Under the pieces are notes generated by a model, which saw only the letters and a program-made list of their open reading frames with translations, made no database searches and was not told the origin of the DNA. A program made the position numbers and the translations under genes. From contig JBQKKG010000003.1 in assembly GCA_052116865.1 (NCBI GenBank), positions 62,001 through 126,000 of the forward strand: DNA of 64,000 nucleotides, written 5' to 3'. Position 1 is the stretch's first letter; each line of letters opens with the position of its first letter. This stretch comes from CAUPWF01 sp963515125. Lineage in GTDB: Bacteria; Bacillota; Clostridia; Lachnospirales; Lachnospiraceae. This document shows, piece by piece, positions 63,169 to 64,000 of this stretch.

Positions 63169-64000
63169 TTAGTAAACCCTTATTACGCTACTAATCTCTT
63201 TTATAATTGACATGTCAGAAAATATGGTTAGCGAATCTTTCAAATTAAATGCTTTTACTTTATCCGTTACAATCACAACCTCCGCCTGATCCTCAATACG
63301 CCTTTTTTGAGTCACTTTCGCTATGCTAACTTGATGATTTGCAAATACGCTAGCAACACTGGCAAGCACTCCTGGCCTATCTTCCACTTGCATTCTTAAG
63401 TAATATCTATTTTCCACATCTCCCCAGGTTCTTACAGGTATGTTTTTATAGCAAGTACAGCTGATCCTGCCATTACAACCGTATTGTATGTCTCTTGCCA
63501 CATCAATTACATCACCCATAATTGCACTTGCTGTTGGCAACTCACCTGCACCTCTACCATAAAACATAGCATCATCAACGGCATCTCCATGTACAAACAC
63601 TGCATTAAAAGAATCTCTGACCGATGCCAAGGGGTGATCCTTTGATAATAACATTGGATGAACCGCAACCTCTATTCCTTCCTTAGTATTTTTGGCCACA
63701 CCTAATAGTTTAATTACGCAATCAAAACTCTTCGCATATTGAATATCTTTTGCCTGAATTTTTGTAATCCCTTCTGTATAAACATCATCAAATACTACTC
63801 TTGAATTGAATGCAATAGAAGCCATAATTGCCATCTTACGCCCTGCATCATACCCTTCAATATCTGCAGTCGGATCTGCTTCTGCATATCCTAATTCTGT
63901 AGCTTTATCCAGTGCTTCTTCAAAATCCATGTCCGCTTCAAACATCTTTGTTAATATGTAATTTGTAGTTCCGTTTACAATTCCCATTACTTCAGTAATT
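63169..64000 (-). CDS. hom: Homoserine dehydrogenase, C-terminal part (5' end outside window)
   Basis: The frame runs through the window edge. The visible 277 residues start ITEVMGIVNGTTNYILTKM, the substrate-binding block of homoserine dehydrogenase. DPTADIEGYDAGRKMAIMAS with the catalytic-domain acids and FYGRGAGELPTASAIMGDVID follow. The last ~80 residues form an ACT domain (YYLRMQVEDRPGVLASVASV) for threonine control. It reduces aspartate semialdehyde to homoserine. The NAD(P)-binding N-terminus is not visible. The ATG at 63987 is internal, not the start. Confidence 0.95.
   Translation of the reverse strand, partial: ITEVMGIVNGTTNYILTKMFEADMDFEEALDKATELGYAEADPTADIEGYDAGRKMAIMASIAFNSRVVFDDVYTEGITKIQAKDIQYAKSFDCVIKLLGVAKNTKEGIEVAVHPMLLSKDHPLASVRDSFNAVFVHGDAVDDAMFYGRGAGELPTASAIMGDVIDVARDIQYGCNGRISCTCYKNIPVRTWGDVENRYYLRMQVEDRPGVLASVASVFANHQVSIAKVTQKRRIEDQAEVVIVTDKVKAFNLKDSLTIFSDMSIIKEISSVIRVY

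Noticed and set aside
1..64000. CRISPR arrays, tRNA or rRNA genes, complete insertion sequences, prophage
   Set aside because: I looked for regular direct repeats, tRNA-like cloverleaf sequences and transposase or integrase motifs and found none. The repeats present are dispersed palindromes, not arrays.

Overview
The window is one contiguous, low-GC piece of a Firmicutes chromosome. The gene content points to an anaerobic Clostridia, most likely a Lachnospiraceae-type organism: PolC-type replicase, indolepyruvate:ferredoxin oxidoreductase with PaaK ligases, the rho-rpmE-DUF1385-prmC-prfA order, a DUF4364 protein, a CBS/DRTGG pyrophosphatase, group II ECF S components without local energising modules, and no respiratory chain genes. 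This placement is inferred from family content; no rRNA or tRNA gene is present. Most genes lie on the minus strand. I see no prophage, CRISPR array, complete insertion sequence or integrase, so this is largely core chromosome.

Layout. 1-4.4 kb: aryl-pyruvate oxidation operon (paaK, iorA, iorB, ACT protein, start of a second paaK). 4.4-9.9 kb: polC and an rfbD-like reductase. 10-12.2 kb: ispG, a small membrane protein and a divergent XRE regulator. 12.2-17.7 kb: sugar cluster (AraC regulator, acyl-ACP thioesterase, DUF4867-like protein, fucose-isomerase-family protein, xylulokinase). 17.8-28.7 kb: small alarmone synthetase, FetAB-like ABC system, DUF368 lipid-carrier transporter, HisC, a second aminotransferase, DUF2156 protein, surface 5'-nucleotidase-like phosphatase, ABC exporter, DJ-1/PfpI protein, TfoX-C-like protein. 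28.7-29.1 kb: an unannotated 27-residue hydrophobic peptide gene and a promoter-terminator unit that may be a small RNA. 29.1-33.8 kb: rho-rpmE-DUF1385-prmC-prfA. 33.9-36.6 kb (+ strand): malic enzyme, radical-SAM protein, DUF4364. 36.6-47.9 kb: rarA, tcdA, polysaccharide deacetylase, MATE, flavin reductase, pyrophosphatase, S1 protein, nadE, hslO, methyltransferase. 48-49.5 kb: PNPOx-like protein and FMN-riboswitch-controlled ribU. 49.5-54.8 kb: MATE and the ilvE / T-box-ilvB-ilvN genes. 54.8-60.8 kb: ABC pair, TDT transporter, C_GCAxxG_C_C protein, folA-thyA, MarR regulator, DUF554. 60.9-64 kb: MATE, THF-riboswitch-controlled folT and the 3' part of hom.

Common themes. RNA-based control is well represented: an FMN riboswitch with a terminator platform, a class I THF riboswitch with an SD-sequestering platform, and a T-box with a putative valine (GUA) specifier. 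folT, folA and thyA lie within 5 kb of one another and all serve folate-dependent dTMP synthesis. Intergenic space carries two families of short GC-rich palindromes, GGGGACGGGGGCAATG-type (three copies) and GGGG(A)CGTAGCAAAT-type (three copies). They resemble REP/RAYT-type dispersed elements. One copy forms the last ~28 codons of a gene, and another supplies the stop codons of two convergent genes.

The most unusual material is the 28.7-29.1 kb small-peptide/RNA locus, the palindrome families, and the thioesterase-containing sugar-isomerase cluster. I do not see a clearly new multi-gene defence or biosynthetic system.
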